From NCBI GenBank assembly GCA_963807155.1, contig CAWEAZ010000031.1, positions 1 to 64,000 of the forward strand: a stretch of 64,000 bases of DNA, given 5' to 3'. Under the pieces are notes generated by a model. The model was not told the origin of the DNA, did not search any database, and saw nothing but the letters and a program-made list of their open reading frames with translations. The position numbers were made by a program, and so were the translations under genes. Positions within the stretch are counted from its first letter, which is position 1. Each line of letters begins with the position of its first letter. The DNA is from JACCZX01 sp963807155. GTDB taxonomy: Bacteria; Pseudomonadota; Gammaproteobacteria; Burkholderiales; Burkholderiaceae_F. Positions 16,958-27,072 of this stretch are shown here, piece by piece.

Positions 16958-18387
16958 CGATGAGCAGGGTGCGCGCTTCGAAATACCTTCGTACCAGACG
17001 TGGCCAAGTGCTCCCGCTTGGGTTGGTATTCCTCGTGATCTGCTGCGCTTCGCTGCTCTTCATGTTCAGCGCAGGGAAAGTGGTCGACGAGAAACTCACG
17101 GTCACCAACGCAGCCGATGCCGCCGCTTACAGCGCCGGCATCGCGCACGCGCGTGCGCTCAACTATGAGGCGTACACGAACCGCGCGATCATCGCCAACG
17201 AGCTTGCGATCGCGCAGGCGGTCAGCATGGTGTCGTGGGTGCGTTACTTCGAAGCCGGGGTATACAACGTCGCCACGCTCGATGACTTGGTCATTCAGCA
17301 TCTGATCGCCGGCGGCGTTCCGATTGCGGCAGTGTTGAGCGGAACCGCGTATTTGGATGCATGGACCGGTGGTACGGCGCTCGCTGACATCGTCGAGATC
17401 ATCGAGTACATCAACTCGCTCGGCATCATCAACATTCACGCGGGCGCCATCCTCGCGCTGCGCGCGTCGCAACTGGCCACGGACCTGGCATTTTCGAGCG
17501 GAGTGCCGCAAGCCGATCTTGCGCGCGAGGTGGCGCAGCGCTCCGACCCGTCACTCGACGTTGAAGTCGTGCCGACAACGATCGTCGGCCTGGCAGGGTT
17601 CACGCGGACTTACGGACAATTCGGTGGCGCTGCTGACGAGCGTGGCCGGCTCGCCGACACGGTGATGCGCTCGCGCGACGAGTTCACTGCGAACCGCGGC
17701 TTCACACACTTCGGTCCGAACATCCCGTTCGTGCAGCGGAACGTCTCACTGCGCAAGCGCGGCGGTACCGACCTCGTGAACTTCGATGAGTGGCAAGCGG
17801 CCGACACGCTCGCTGTGCACAGGCAGGTATGGCCGTGCTTCCGCAAGGGCATTCCGCGCTGGTGCGATCCCGAGGAAATCTCGATTGCAGGCGCTGCGCG
17901 CTCCGAAACCGGATTAAGCGGAGCCAACGGCGGCAGCGGCAGCTATGGCCGCTCGACCGAAGACAATCCCCGCACCACATCGAACGCATTGAGCGCTAGC
18001 GAAGACCTGCGCAATATGGGCGCGGTGCTCTGGACGGGTCTTTCCGACACGCAGGACGTGAGTGATCTGGACGCGTCACGTGACCAGCGCATCGGGATCA
18101 GCTTTTTCGTCTTCAAGCCGGAAAACACTTCACGCAGCGCAGGGCGCAATCCGAATGTGAATCCGACCGGACAGCTGGCGGTATTCGATGCCGCTGCACC
18201 GGGTGGCCGGATCGCATCGCTATCTCGTGCAGAAGTGTTTTTTTCGCGGCCCGAGGCGCGACCCGATGGCCGGCGCGAGCTCGCGAGCCTCTACAGCCCC
18301 TATTGGCAATCTCGACTGGTTGCGCCGACCACGGCCGATCGGCTATACGCGGCTACACGCCAAAATGGGTTGGCGCTTGGACTGTAG
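16954..18387 (+). CDS. tadG: TadG-like pilus assembly protein
   Basis: The 477-residue protein begins with a basic leader and the TadE/G-type segment RRGQVLPLGLVFLVICCASL, then an FSAGKVVDEKLTVTNAADAA helix typical of putative Flp-pilus TadE/G-like proteins. The rest is a large extracytoplasmic domain with few recognisable motifs. TadG-like proteins are minor pilus components anchored in the inner membrane. Translation is coupled to lnt by an ATGA overlap. The frame is intact. Confidence 0.8.
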   Translation: MTMSRVRASKYLRTRRGQVLPLGLVFLVICCASLLFMFSAGKVVDEKLTVTNAADAAAYSAGIAHARALNYEAYTNRAIIANELAIAQAVSMVSWVRYFEAGVYNVATLDDLVIQHLIAGGVPIAAVLSGTAYLDAWTGGTALADIVEIIEYINSLGIINIHAGAILALRASQLATDLAFSSGVPQADLAREVAQRSDPSLDVEVVPTTIVGLAGFTRTYGQFGGAADERGRLADTVMRSRDEFTANRGFTHFGPNIPFVQRNVSLRKRGGTDLVNFDEWQAADTLAVHRQVWPCFRKGIPRWCDPEEISIAGAARSETGLSGANGGSGSYGRSTEDNPRTTSNALSASEDLRNMGAVLWTGLSDTQDVSDLDASRDQRIGISFFVFKPENTSRSAGRNPNVNPTGQLAVFDAAAPGGRIASLSRAEVFFSRPEARPDGRRELASLYSPYWQSRLVAPTTADRLYAATRQNGLALGL

Positions 18388-18396
18388 AGGTATGCC

Positions 18397-19185
18397 ATGT
18401 CGGGTCGCGTCGCGATCGTGTCGATGCTTTTGCTGACGACTGCCGTGCACGCGGCTACACCGCTGCCGCCGCATGTGAATGCAGACGGCCCGCACGAGCC
18501 GGTGATCTATTTCGAACAATCCGGCTCGACAGGAGCAGGAGGCGCGGCCAAAGTCACGACGTGCAAGTCGCTGTGTCCATCGCCGGTTAACTCCAAGACG
18601 TGCCGTGTCGAAGGCAATCCCGATCGGGATGGCGAATTCACCGCGCGCAGCTGGCGCGTTCCGAATGCCGTCACCCGCTATAGCGAAATCTGGGGGCTCG
18701 CTCAGGACGAAGGCGACATCTGCACGCTGCGGCTTAAAGCGCTGCGCATCTTGCGCATTACGACGTTCGACGGCAGCGCATCCACGATCATCAACGTCAA
18801 TCTCGATCGCGGCGAAGGAACGCGGCGTGTGATTCCGGGCAAGCCGGGCGCGGTGGCGATCGATCCGGTGAAAGGGGTGGCCGCGCTGCGCGCCACCGGC
18901 TATGTCGACGCGGGAAGCGGACGTCACGCCGGCTACTCGTGCCGCCTGCTGCGCAAGACGGCGGGCGAGCTGGTGCAGGAAGCGTGTCTGCTCGACGATA
19001 AAAGCGCTCCGCCCACGGTGTTGGGTTTGCCGACGCACATGATGCCGCTGGCGGATTCGATGATGAATTCGACTCTGCCCGAGAGACGCAGTTACACCGA
19101 AACGCATCGGATTGACTTCGACGCCACCGCGCCGACGAGCGTGTTCACGCCGCCGGCCAACATCAAATGGAAAAACATCAAATGA
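18397..19185 (+). CDS. Exported protein of unknown function in Tad cluster
   Basis: The 262-residue protein has a signal peptide (SGRVAIVSMLLLTTAVHAAT) and four cysteines in the first half, including CKSLCPSPVNSKTC, suggesting disulfides in the periplasm. I do not recognise a domain. It starts 9 nt after the tadG-like stop, and its end overlaps the start of the next TadE-like gene, so it belongs to the same operon and probably acts in pilus assembly or surface display. Confidence 0.75.
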   Translation: MSGRVAIVSMLLLTTAVHAATPLPPHVNADGPHEPVIYFEQSGSTGAGGAAKVTTCKSLCPSPVNSKTCRVEGNPDRDGEFTARSWRVPNAVTRYSEIWGLAQDEGDICTLRLKALRILRITTFDGSASTIINVNLDRGEGTRRVIPGKPGAVAIDPVKGVAALRATGYVDAGSGRHAGYSCRLLRKTAGELVQEACLLDDKSAPPTVLGLPTHMMPLADSMMNSTLPERRSYTETHRIDFDATAPTSVFTPPANIKWKNIK

Positions 19186-20039
19186 ATCCACGCTCTCAGC
19201 ATTCATCCGTCGCCGCGCCTCGGTCCGTGCGTGGGCAATCGACCACTGAATTTGTGGTGCTTGCTTTGGTGCTGACTCCGTTGTTATTGGCGGTGCCTTT
19301 GCTCGGCAAGTATCTGGATCTGACCCAACACGCGTCGCAGGCCAGCCGCTACGCCGCGTTTGAAATCTCGGTGCGTGGCCCAGCCACGGTGAAAGACGAG
19401 GCTACTGTGGCGGCTGAAGCGCGGCGGCGCTTGTTCAGCACATCCGACGCGCCGGTCAAGACTAACGACGTCGCGGGCGATTTTCTCGGTATGCGCAATC
19501 CACTGTGGACCGATTTCCGCGGCGATCATTTCCTGCCGCGCTTTGCCGACGGCATTACGCACCAAGCCCAGGTCGAGACGCGCGACGTTCCATCTCGCGC
19601 AGTGGCCGTGTTCGCCGGCGCCAACGGCTTCAAGCTCCCGGAGGACAACCTGTACACGGCTCGCATCAACCTGTTTCCCGAGGGACCACGCGACTTCAGG
19701 TTCTGGAGCGATAACAACCCGGGCGTCGATCTGCGCATGACTCGCCAGACTGGCATCTTGATCGATGCTTGGAACGCTGCGTCCGCCGATGTCGTGCGCG
19801 ACAAGATCGAAAACGCCGGGCCCAGTTCGCCTCCGATCCTGATGCCCAGCTTCGATCCCAACATCATGCGCAACCTGATCGACAATGCCGCTGCGCTCGG
19901 CCCGTATCCGATCTTGCCGCTGAAACTCGAGGGCCAAACGCTGGGGCTGCTTCCCCAGCTCCTCGGCGAGCCGCGTCCGCGCTTCGGCGATCACGATCCC
20001 AACATCGTGCCGTGCGACCGGCTGGACCCGCCATGCTGA
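19182..20039 (+). CDS. Second TadE-like minor pilin
   Basis: From ATG 19182 this is about 285 residues (an ATG at 19167 is also in frame). The leader ends in SVRGQSTTEFVVLALVLTPL, a TadE-type site with cleavage after Gly and Glu-Phe at +5. HASQASRYAAFEISVRG follows, as in TadE/TadF proteins. The periplasmic remainder is unfamiliar. It overlaps both neighbours by a few bases, so it is coupled to the exported protein upstream and to the broken gene downstream. Confidence 0.8.
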   Translation: MNPRSQHSSVAAPRSVRGQSTTEFVVLALVLTPLLLAVPLLGKYLDLTQHASQASRYAAFEISVRGPATVKDEATVAAEARRRLFSTSDAPVKTNDVAGDFLGMRNPLWTDFRGDHFLPRFADGITHQAQVETRDVPSRAVAVFAGANGFKLPEDNLYTARINLFPEGPRDFRFWSDNNPGVDLRMTRQTGILIDAWNAASADVVRDKIENAGPSSPPILMPSFDPNIMRNLIDNAAALGPYPILPLKLEGQTLGLLPQLLGEPRPRFGDHDPNIVPCDRLDPPC

Positions 20040-20746
20040 GAGTCTTGTTGCGGCGATCGTCGTCGTCGCGTTCGGCGCTGTGTATTGCTCACCCATCGCT
20101 CGCGCAGAAATCGCCGAGCGATGGAGCCGAAGCTGGCGCCGCCGGAAGGCAGTCATGTCGAGCGCCTGGGCGACGCCATGGTCGTCAACGGCCGTCCCGA
20201 TGGTGATCGACCATGTCGCCGTTCCGCGTCCGCCGGCCGAAGTGCTTAAGTCACTATCTCAAGGCGATGGACGACAAGGCAGGCGGCAAGGTCGTCGCAA
20301 CGCAAGTTGATGGGCGATCAAATTCTTGCTCGCAAGATCGGCTCGGACTTCGTCACGGTGCGCGTGCGTGCGACGGCAGACCGGCTCCGACGTCTGGGTT
20401 ATGACCACTCCAATGCAACCAGCCCAACGCGTCGGCGCGTGCATGCCTGCACACCTCGCATTGCCAGCGGGATCGCAGATTCTGTCGAACGTCGAAACAC
20501 TCGATGGCGGCACGGCGCGCACACACCATCATCGCCACGGCCGAGGCAGCGGTCTCCGCGACTCAGGACTTCTTGACGCGAAGTCTTGGTGAGCGCGGCT
20601 TTACGCTGGTCACGTCGGACCATCAGCGAAAAGATCCATCGCGACGAGTGCTGCTGTTTCAGCGAGGAACCGAAGACGTGATGGCGACCATTGCAGAAGG
20701 GCCGGCTGGCCGCACGCTCGTGTTAAATGCGAGCGGACCCAAATAG
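20033..20746 (+). pseudogene. Exported protein of unknown function, broken by at least five frame changes
   Basis: A single gene can be pieced together from all three frames. An ATG at 20033 overlaps the previous stop. LVAAIVVVAFGAVYC gives a signal helix, then come EPKLAPPEGSHVERLGDAMV, VIDHVAVPRPPAEVLK, YLKAMDDKAGGKVVATQV, GDQILARKIGSDFVTVRVRA, PAGSQILSNVETLDGGTART, IIATAEAAVSATQDFLTRSL and finally RVLLFQRGTEDVMATIAEGP, stopping at 20746. Segments read smoothly within each frame, which argues for a formerly (or really) intact gene. The density of breaks exceeds that in neighbouring genes, so either decay or locally poor sequence is possible. It is the last gene of the tadG-side operon. Confidence 0.65.
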
Positions 20747-20783
20747 GTCGCAGGTACGAGTCCGAACGTACTGCTAGGGTTGG

Positions 20784-21186
20784 TTAGAAGAACAGCGCCT
20801 CAGATACTTTGCCCACGGTGACATCACACTTGTCACCACTCTTGCCCTTTGCGCCCTGAACGGAGCCGGCGACTACGGCACCGATGTTCCCAAGGCCACC
20901 ACGACCGCTGCCAAGTATCGTGCCGAAGTAACAGTCGGCAGTGACAGGCTGATTCTTGTACGTCGCACTTAACTTCAACGTCGGCGTATAGGGCGGAAAG
21001 CGGCCGCGCATCACCGGATCGCCATTGACTGTCAGCGTCAGGTCGTTGCCCTTCGGGTCGAAACTGCCTCCGAGGTCGAACTTCTGGCCTTCGGAATCGA
21101 CTAGACTTGTTTTGAGCGACTCGAACCGACGCACATCCAACGACAACAACCGCGATGACGACGAGTAAAGGTGACAAGGTTCGCAC
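20784..21186 (-). CDS. Small lipoprotein, copy A (one frameshift near 21104)
   Basis: GTG 21186 follows GGAGG. The N-terminus (RTLSPLLVVIAVVVVGCASV) is a lipoprotein signal with the lipobox Cys. The frame shifts after VAQNK and resumes LVDSEGQKFDLGGSFDPKGN, ending DVTVGKVSEALFF. Deleting one T restores a protein of about 133 residues. A close paralogue lies at 23272-23662. Shared features are LTLxxNGxPVxRGxF, the CYFGTIL segment and KSGDxCDVTxG. No function is recognised; it is probably an outer-membrane lipoprotein of unknown role. Confidence 0.7.
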
Positions 21187-21423
21187 GGAGCCTCCGAGTG
21201 TTGTTAGGGGTGGTGGTGCTATCCGGTAATTCCCAACCCGCAGCCACGAGCATGCCGGCGGCCGGTGTCCGAGAGAATCGCTCACTGCTGCGACGGACCG
21301 CTTTGTCCACCAGTAGCTTATTCCCGCGACGGATGTTTTAGTCCACCTAAGCCGAACCTATTCGCCGCACTGCTTGAGTCGGGCTCGAATCTTGCGGCGC
21401 TGCAAACAGACGCGAGATTGGAA

Positions 21424-23186
21424 ATGCAAGTAGACGACCTCTCCGAGGTTTCCTTTACCGAGTTGCGCGATCGCCTGAAGGCACGCGAGGAGGCAGATAC
21501 CGCTGCCGATATCGATATCGACGAGGCACTGCGTTACCTCACGTCAATATCCAGTGACAGGCACACCGCAGAGAGTGTCGCGGCCTTACTGCATCTTGCT
21601 GGGAGCTTCCGTTACGCGTCTCAGCCGGTCAAGTCACTGCAAGCGGCGTCCTTTGCGTTACCGCTCGCAGCCGCAACGGATTCGAAGTCACTCCTCTGCG
21701 GAGCTTACGCATACATGGCGGCCGCGCTCGGCGACATGGGACAGTTTGCCGAAGCCACGAGGGCTGCGGCAGCCCGCTGGGCAATCGCGCGCCAGCTGCG
21801 AGATCCAAAGTGGGAAATCTGGGCTATTGGAAGCTTCGCGACGCTTTGCGTCGGGATGGGGCAGCCCGAAGCAGCGGTTCGCTATTTTGAACGAGCACGG
21901 GAGTTGGCCGAGGCTCACGGGCTCCCGGACATTGAGTTTCTCGCGCGCATTGGTCTAGCGGATTGCGCCACCCAGCTTCACGAGCCCGCGCTTGGTTTCC
22001 GGCTACTCGAGAAATCTTGGACCGCAGCTCCCGAGACCCGTCTGGACAAGAATCTGACGGCGGGTGCGCATGAAACCTTGTCGCGCCTTCACTTGTTGAC
22101 GGGCGACGCTGCAGGCGCGCGCGCCCATGCTGAACAAGCGTCTCGCCTGGCGAACCTCGCCCCCATAGAAACGTTGAGACACTCTATAAAGGGACTGCTT
22201 GGCCTTATCGACGTGATGTCGGGTGCCGTTGAATCTGGACTAGCCGCAGTGGAAGACGCGTTGTCGTTTGCAAGGAAGGCCGATGGCGCGAATCTCCCTG
22301 TTTACCTAAGTAACTGCATTGATGCGTATGAGATGGCAGGTCATCTCGACAAAGCGTTGCTGTACCTGCGGGAACTGGTCGAGTGGAAGCGGAAATACAT
22401 CGAGTTGAGCGTCTTGTCCGCTCACGAAGAGACTCTCGGCGAATCAACGGAGTTTCAACCGGCGCCGTTGATGACAGGTTGCTTGCAAAGTCGCATTCGC
22501 TGCATACAGCCGTCCGGAACCGCATTCAGCTTCTGGTCGAGTCGGCAATCAACTCAGAACTGGCGAGCGGATACGATCTTTACCGAACGGTTCGGTTGGC
22601 AAAGCTCGCGCGCGCACTGGCTCTCGCAAGCGGCTGGGACGAGCCACGAATCGAATCCCTCGCGTTAGGCGCGCAGCTCTGCAACATCGGAATGATGGCG
22701 ATACCCGCCCGCGTGCTGCAAAAGCCGAGCGGCCTGTCGGACGGTGAACGTAAGATCCTGCGTGACCACACACGTTATGGAGCGGCATTACTTCGCAACT
22801 CTAGGTTGCGCATGCTCGACATCGCAAGCGTGATCGCTGAGCAGCATCACGAACGTTTCGACGGTACTGGATACCCCAACGGCCTCAGCGGCGCCGCAAT
22901 CAGTGAAGAAGCCAGAATGGTTAGCGTATGTGATGCGTTTGACGCGATGACGCATCGGCGTCCCTGGCGCACGACACCACTGACACCGGCAACTGCCATG
23001 ACCGAACTCGAGGAGTGTGCGGGCACGCAATTCGACCCGCGTCTGGTAGATGCCTTTGTCAATTTTGTTCGCCGCGATTTCAGCGGCCGAGACGATCTGG
23101 ACGCATTTCTTACGGAAGGCGCTGATCAGATCGAATACATACAGGCCCGCGCGCGTATAGAGGCGCTCTTAAGCGAAACGCGATGA
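21424..23186 (+). CDS. TPR protein fused to degenerate HD-GYP domain (one frameshift near 22450)
   Basis: The N-terminal 330 or so residues are alpha-helical TPR-like repeats (for example YMAAALGDMGQFAEATRAAA and GQPEAAVRYFERARELAEAH). The C-terminal region is HD-GYP: HHERFDGTGYPNGLSG and CDAFDAMTHRRPW are well kept. The first metal-binding HD dyad is replaced, reading LCNIGMMAIP where HDIGKIAIP is expected. HD-GYP proteins usually cleave cyclic di-GMP; loss of the dyad makes hydrolysis doubtful and suggests a sensor or binding role. A single indel joins the two halves. The start is uncertain: ATG 21424 is chosen, but the frame is open to 21265. Confidence 0.75.
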
Positions 23187-23271
23187 ACCCGCAAAGTCGA
23201 CTGCAGGGGACGGGATCGGTCCGTCTTGATTGCCAGCTGACGGCACGATGCGAGACGCCCATTCCGGCCGG

Positions 23272-23662
23272 CTAAAAGAACAGACTCTCGTGCGCGCGGC
23301 CAATCGTCACGTCGCACTGATCGCCGCTCTTCCCGATCGCGCCCTGAATCGTGCTAGCGATCGCCCCGGTGGTGCCGCCTTGGCTGCTCAGTATGGTTCC
23401 GAAGTAACAGCGCGCCGTGATTTCCTGGCCGTGGTATTTGCTGCTCAGCAGCAGGAAGGGCACATAAGTCGAGAACGTGCCTCGAAGAACCGGTTCGCCG
23501 TTGATGATCAGCGTCAAGCCGTAGCTGTTCGGATCGTAAGTACCGCCAAGCTCGAACCTTTGTCCGTCGACTTCGACCGTCTTGTTTTGTGCGACGCGTC
23601 GTCGACGCGCACCCGACGAGCGTCGTCAGTACAACGAAAAGAACGAACAGTGCCGAACTCAA
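23272..23662 (-). CDS. Small lipoprotein, copy B (one frameshift near 23595)
   Basis: This is a paralogue of the gene at 20784-21186. The start is probably TTG 23662, giving SSALFVLFVVLTTLVGCAST with a lipobox Cys; a GTG at 23669 is an alternative. The frame changes just before VAQNKTVEVDGQRFELGG, one short step earlier than in copy A. The rest (LTLIINGEPVLRG, ARCYFGTIL, KSGDQCDVTIGRAHESLFF) aligns along its whole length with copy A. Function is unknown. Because the breaks differ in position, they look like independent indels. Confidence 0.68.
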
Positions 23663-23739
23663 GTCTCACGCCATCTCCCGTCGGCCTTCACGCAATTTAG
23701 CTGCGGGAAGAGGTGCAGATGTCATGCCCACTGAGGACT

Positions 23740-24590
23740 TCAGTAGGAACGTCGCTCCAGCCGCACTTCCTGCATGATCGTCGCCGCGATCTCCTCGATC
23801 GACTTCGTGGTCGACGAGAGCCACCGAATTCCTTCGCGCTTCATCATTCTCTCGGCCGCCTCTACTTCGCTGCGACAATTTTCCAACGCTGCATAGCGGC
23901 TGTTGGGCCGACGCTCGTGGCGAACTTCCGCTAGCCGCTCGGGCGAAATCGATAGTCCGAAAATTTTGTCCTTGTGCTGCGGCAGCGCGCTGGGCAGTTG
24001 CCCGCGCTCGAAGTCTTCAGGTATCAGCGGATAGTTGGCGGCTTTCACACCGTACTGCATCGCCAGGTACAGACTCGTCGGCGTTTTGCCTGAGCGCGAT
24101 ACTCCGACCAGAATGACGTCCGCGCCCGGCGAGACCTTTGGCCGACTGGCCGTCGTCGTGAGCGAGCGTGAAGTTGATCGCTTCGATGCGGTTCTTGTAG
24201 TCCTCGGAGTTCACGCGGATCGCGTGCGAGCGGCCGATGGTGTGCGTCGAATGCAGCTCGAGCTCGCGCTCCAGAGGCTCGACGAACGTTTCGAACATCT
24301 CGAGGAAAAACGCCTCGGTGCCTTCGCGCAAGAGCACCGGAGACCGCCGGATCGACCAGCGTGGAGAAGACGATCGGACGCTTGCCGTCGCGCGCGCCGG
24401 CGTCGTTGATGCGGGCCGCCGCTTCGCGCGCCTTGTCTGCGCTGTCAATGAACGGCAATCGCTGCGGCCGGTAGCGCAGGTGTTCGAATTGCGTCAGCAC
24501 GCTGTGGCCGAGCGTTTCGGCGGTGATGCCGGTGCCGTCAGACACGAAGAAGACGGTGCGATCGTAAGCGGCAGGCGCGGGCTGAGACAT
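23740..24590 (-). CDS. ppsR: PEP synthase regulatory protein (PSRP), two frameshifts
   Basis: The protein of about 280 residues is a bifunctional kinase/pyrophosphorylase of the DUF299 family, acting on phosphoenolpyruvate synthase. Its start, YDRTVFFVSDGTGITAETLG, is diagnostic. The middle (EGTEAFFLEMFETFVEPLER, STHTIGRSH, IEAINFTLAHDDG) lies in a second frame. The P-loop (DVILVGVSRSGKTPTSLYLA) and the end (NYPLIPEDFERGQLP, SRYAALENCRSEVEAAERMM) lie in a third. Breaks fall near 24335 and 24130. It diverges from ppsA, 58 bp away, the usual arrangement of regulator and target. I regard it as intact in life. Confidence 0.9.
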
Positions 24591-24648
24591 CGGCGGATGT
24601 TAACGGGACCGCCATTACACTGCGCGCGGTTTCCTCAACGAGAAAAGC

Positions 24649-27072
24649 ATGCAGCGCGGCAAGTACGTCATTCCCTTTTCGCAGCTCAGGATGACCGACG
24701 TTGAATCGGTCGGCGGCAAGAATGCGTCGCTGGGCGAGATGCTGAGTCAGTTGAGCGACGCTGGCGTGCGCGTGCCGGATGGCTTTGCGACGACGGCCGA
24801 AGCGTTCCGATTGTTCCTGGAGCACGGGAGCCTGAAAGAGCGCATCGCAAAGCGCCTGGCAAAGCTGAACGTCGAAGACGTTCGAGCGCTCACGGCAGCT
24901 GGAGAGGAGATTCGCGGGTGGATCGCGAGCGCTTCATTCCCCGCGGCTTTTGAAGCAGAGATAAAGTCGATATTTCAAGACCTTACAGCTGAAGGTTCAA
25001 GCGAAATCTCGTTCGCTGTACGGTCGAGCGCGACGGCAGAAGACTTGCCCGACGCATCGTTCGCTGGACAGCAGGAAACGTTTCTCAACGTCAGCGGCAT
25101 CGACGCGGTTCTGGATCGCATCAAGCATGTGTTCGCCTCGCTGTACAACGATCGAGCGATCGCTTACCGAGTCCACAAAGGATTCGCGCACGCGGATGTT
25201 GCGCTGTCTGCCGGCGTGCAGAGAATGGTGCGGAGTGACCTCGGATCTGCCGGCGTGATGTTCACGATGGACACCGAGTCCGGCTTTCGCGACGTCGTGT
25301 TCATCACGTCGAGCTATGGACTTGGCGAGACGGTGGTGCAGGGCGCCGTGAACCCGGATGAGTTCTACGTGCACAAGCCGATGCTTGCGGCGGGCAAGTC
25401 GCCGATCATCCGGCGCAACCTTGGCTCGAAGCTGATCAAGATGGAATTCGACGGCGACGGTGACAAGCGGGTGCGCACCGTCGATGTTGCTGCCCGCGAG
25501 CGCCACGCGTTCTCGTTGACCGATAAAGAGGTTATCGAGCTCGCACGCTATGCGGTGATCATCGAGCAGCACTACGGCCGTCCGATGGATATCGAGTGGG
25601 GCAAGGACGGCGACGGCGCGATCTACATCCTGCAGGCGCGGCCAGAGACAGTGAAGTCGCAATCGAACACAGAGCAGCAACGCTTCCGCTTAACGGGCAA
25701 CGGTGACGTGCTGGTGACCGGCCGCGCAATCGGCCAGAAGATCGGCATCGGACCGGTGCGCATCATCAAAGACGTCGCGCACATGGAGCAGGTGCAGCCG
25801 GGCGACGTGCTGGTAACCGACATGACCGACCCGAACTGGGAGCCGGTAATGAAGCGCGCGGCGGCGATCGTCACCAATCGCGGCGGACGCACGTGCCACG
25901 CGGCGATCATTGCGCGTGAGCTGGGAATTCCGGCGGTAGTGGGATGCGAGACGGCTACCGACGATCTGGTTGAAGGCGACGTGGTGACGGTCAGTTGCGC
26001 CGAAGGCGATACCGGCAACGTCTATGCCGGCGCGCTGAAGATGGAAGTCGAGACGGTGAAGCGCGGCGCGCTGCCGCCGATTCCGGTCAAGATCATGATG
26101 AACATCGGCAATCCGCAGCTCGCATTCGAGTTTCAGTCGTTGCCGAACGAGGGCGTGGGGCTCGCGCGGCTCGAGTTCATCATCAACAACGTGATCGGTG
26201 TGCACCCGAAAGCCGTGCTCGACTATCCGAACCTCGATGCGGAGTTGAAGCAGGCGGTCGAGAGCGTCGCGCACGGCTACCCAAGCCCGCGCGCATTCTT
26301 CGAAATGAAACTTGCCGAAGGCATTTCGACGATCGCCGCTGCGTTCTGGCCGAAGCCGGTGATCGTGCGCATGTCGGACTTCAAGAGCAACGAGTACAAG
26401 AAGCTGATCGGCGGGTCGCGCTACGAGCCCGATGAGGAAAATCCGATGCTCGGCTTTCGCGGCGCCTCGCGCTACATCGCCGATTCGTTTCGCGAGTGCT
26501 TTCGAATGGAAGCCAACGCGCTGAAGAAAGTGCGTGACGAGATGGGGCTCACCAATGTAGAAATCATGGTGCCGTTCGTGCGCACGCTCAGCGAGGCGAA
26601 GCGCGTCATCGAATTGTTGGCGGCGCACGGGCTGAAGCGCGGAACCGGTGGCTCGCCCGACGGCTCCGGAGCCTTGCGCGTCATCATGATGTGCGAAGTT
26701 CCATCGAACGCGATATTGGCGGATCAATTTCTCGATTACTTCGACGGGTTTTCAATCGGCTCGAATGACCTGACGCAACTGACACTCGGAATCGATCGCG
26801 ACTCGGGCCTGGTAGCGGAAGGTTTTGACGAGCGCGATCCGGCGGTCAAGGCGCTGCTCGAGAAGACGATCGCGGCGTGCCGGGCACGCGGAAAATACGT
26901 CGGCATTTGCGGGCAGGGCCCATCGGATCATGCGGACTTCGCCGAGTGGCTGATGGCGCAGGGAATCGATTCGATATCGTTGAATCCGGACACCGTCGTC
27001 GAGACCTGGCAGCAGCTCGCCGGCGCTGCCACACTGTCGTCGCCTAAGGAAAGGGCTGAGGCACATGGATAA
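24649..27072 (+). CDS. ppsA: Phosphoenolpyruvate synthase
   Basis: The 807-residue enzyme converts pyruvate, ATP and water to PEP, AMP and phosphate in gluconeogenesis. The N-terminal ATP-grasp domain opens with VGGKNASLGEMLSQL and contains FAVRSSATAEDLPDASFAGQ. The phosphohistidine swivel domain has TNRGGRTCHAAIIARELG with the catalytic His. The C-terminal PEP-binding barrel has VPFVRTLSEAKRVIELL, FSIGSNDLTQLTLGIDRDSG and YVGICGQGPSDH. The length is normal and the frame intact. It is regulated by the divergent ppsR product through Thr phosphorylation next to the His. The stop overlaps the nfeD start by 8 nt. Confidence 0.97.
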   Translation: MQRGKYVIPFSQLRMTDVESVGGKNASLGEMLSQLSDAGVRVPDGFATTAEAFRLFLEHGSLKERIAKRLAKLNVEDVRALTAAGEEIRGWIASASFPAAFEAEIKSIFQDLTAEGSSEISFAVRSSATAEDLPDASFAGQQETFLNVSGIDAVLDRIKHVFASLYNDRAIAYRVHKGFAHADVALSAGVQRMVRSDLGSAGVMFTMDTESGFRDVVFITSSYGLGETVVQGAVNPDEFYVHKPMLAAGKSPIIRRNLGSKLIKMEFDGDGDKRVRTVDVAARERHAFSLTDKEVIELARYAVIIEQHYGRPMDIEWGKDGDGAIYILQARPETVKSQSNTEQQRFRLTGNGDVLVTGRAIGQKIGIGPVRIIKDVAHMEQVQPGDVLVTDMTDPNWEPVMKRAAAIVTNRGGRTCHAAIIARELGIPAVVGCETATDDLVEGDVVTVSCAEGDTGNVYAGALKMEVETVKRGALPPIPVKIMMNIGNPQLAFEFQSLPNEGVGLARLEFIINNVIGVHPKAVLDYPNLDAELKQAVESVAHGYPSPRAFFEMKLAEGISTIAAAFWPKPVIVRMSDFKSNEYKKLIGGSRYEPDEENPMLGFRGASRYIADSFRECFRMEANALKKVRDEMGLTNVEIMVPFVRTLSEAKRVIELLAAHGLKRGTGGSPDGSGALRVIMMCEVPSNAILADQFLDYFDGFSIGSNDLTQLTLGIDRDSGLVAEGFDERDPAVKALLEKTIAACRARGKYVGICGQGPSDHADFAEWLMAQGIDSISLNPDTVVETWQQLAGAATLSSPKERAEAHG

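Noticed and set aside
20784..23662. Programmed ribosomal frameshift conserved in the two paralogous lipoproteins
   Set aside because: Both copies break near the VAQNK segment, but copy A breaks after it and copy B before it, and no slippery heptamer with a following structure is evident. Independent indels fit better.
25690..26727. Long open frame (345 codons) antisense to ppsA
   Set aside because: It is a shadow of strong codon bias in the well-supported ppsA; the translation is His/Arg-rich with no family resemblance.
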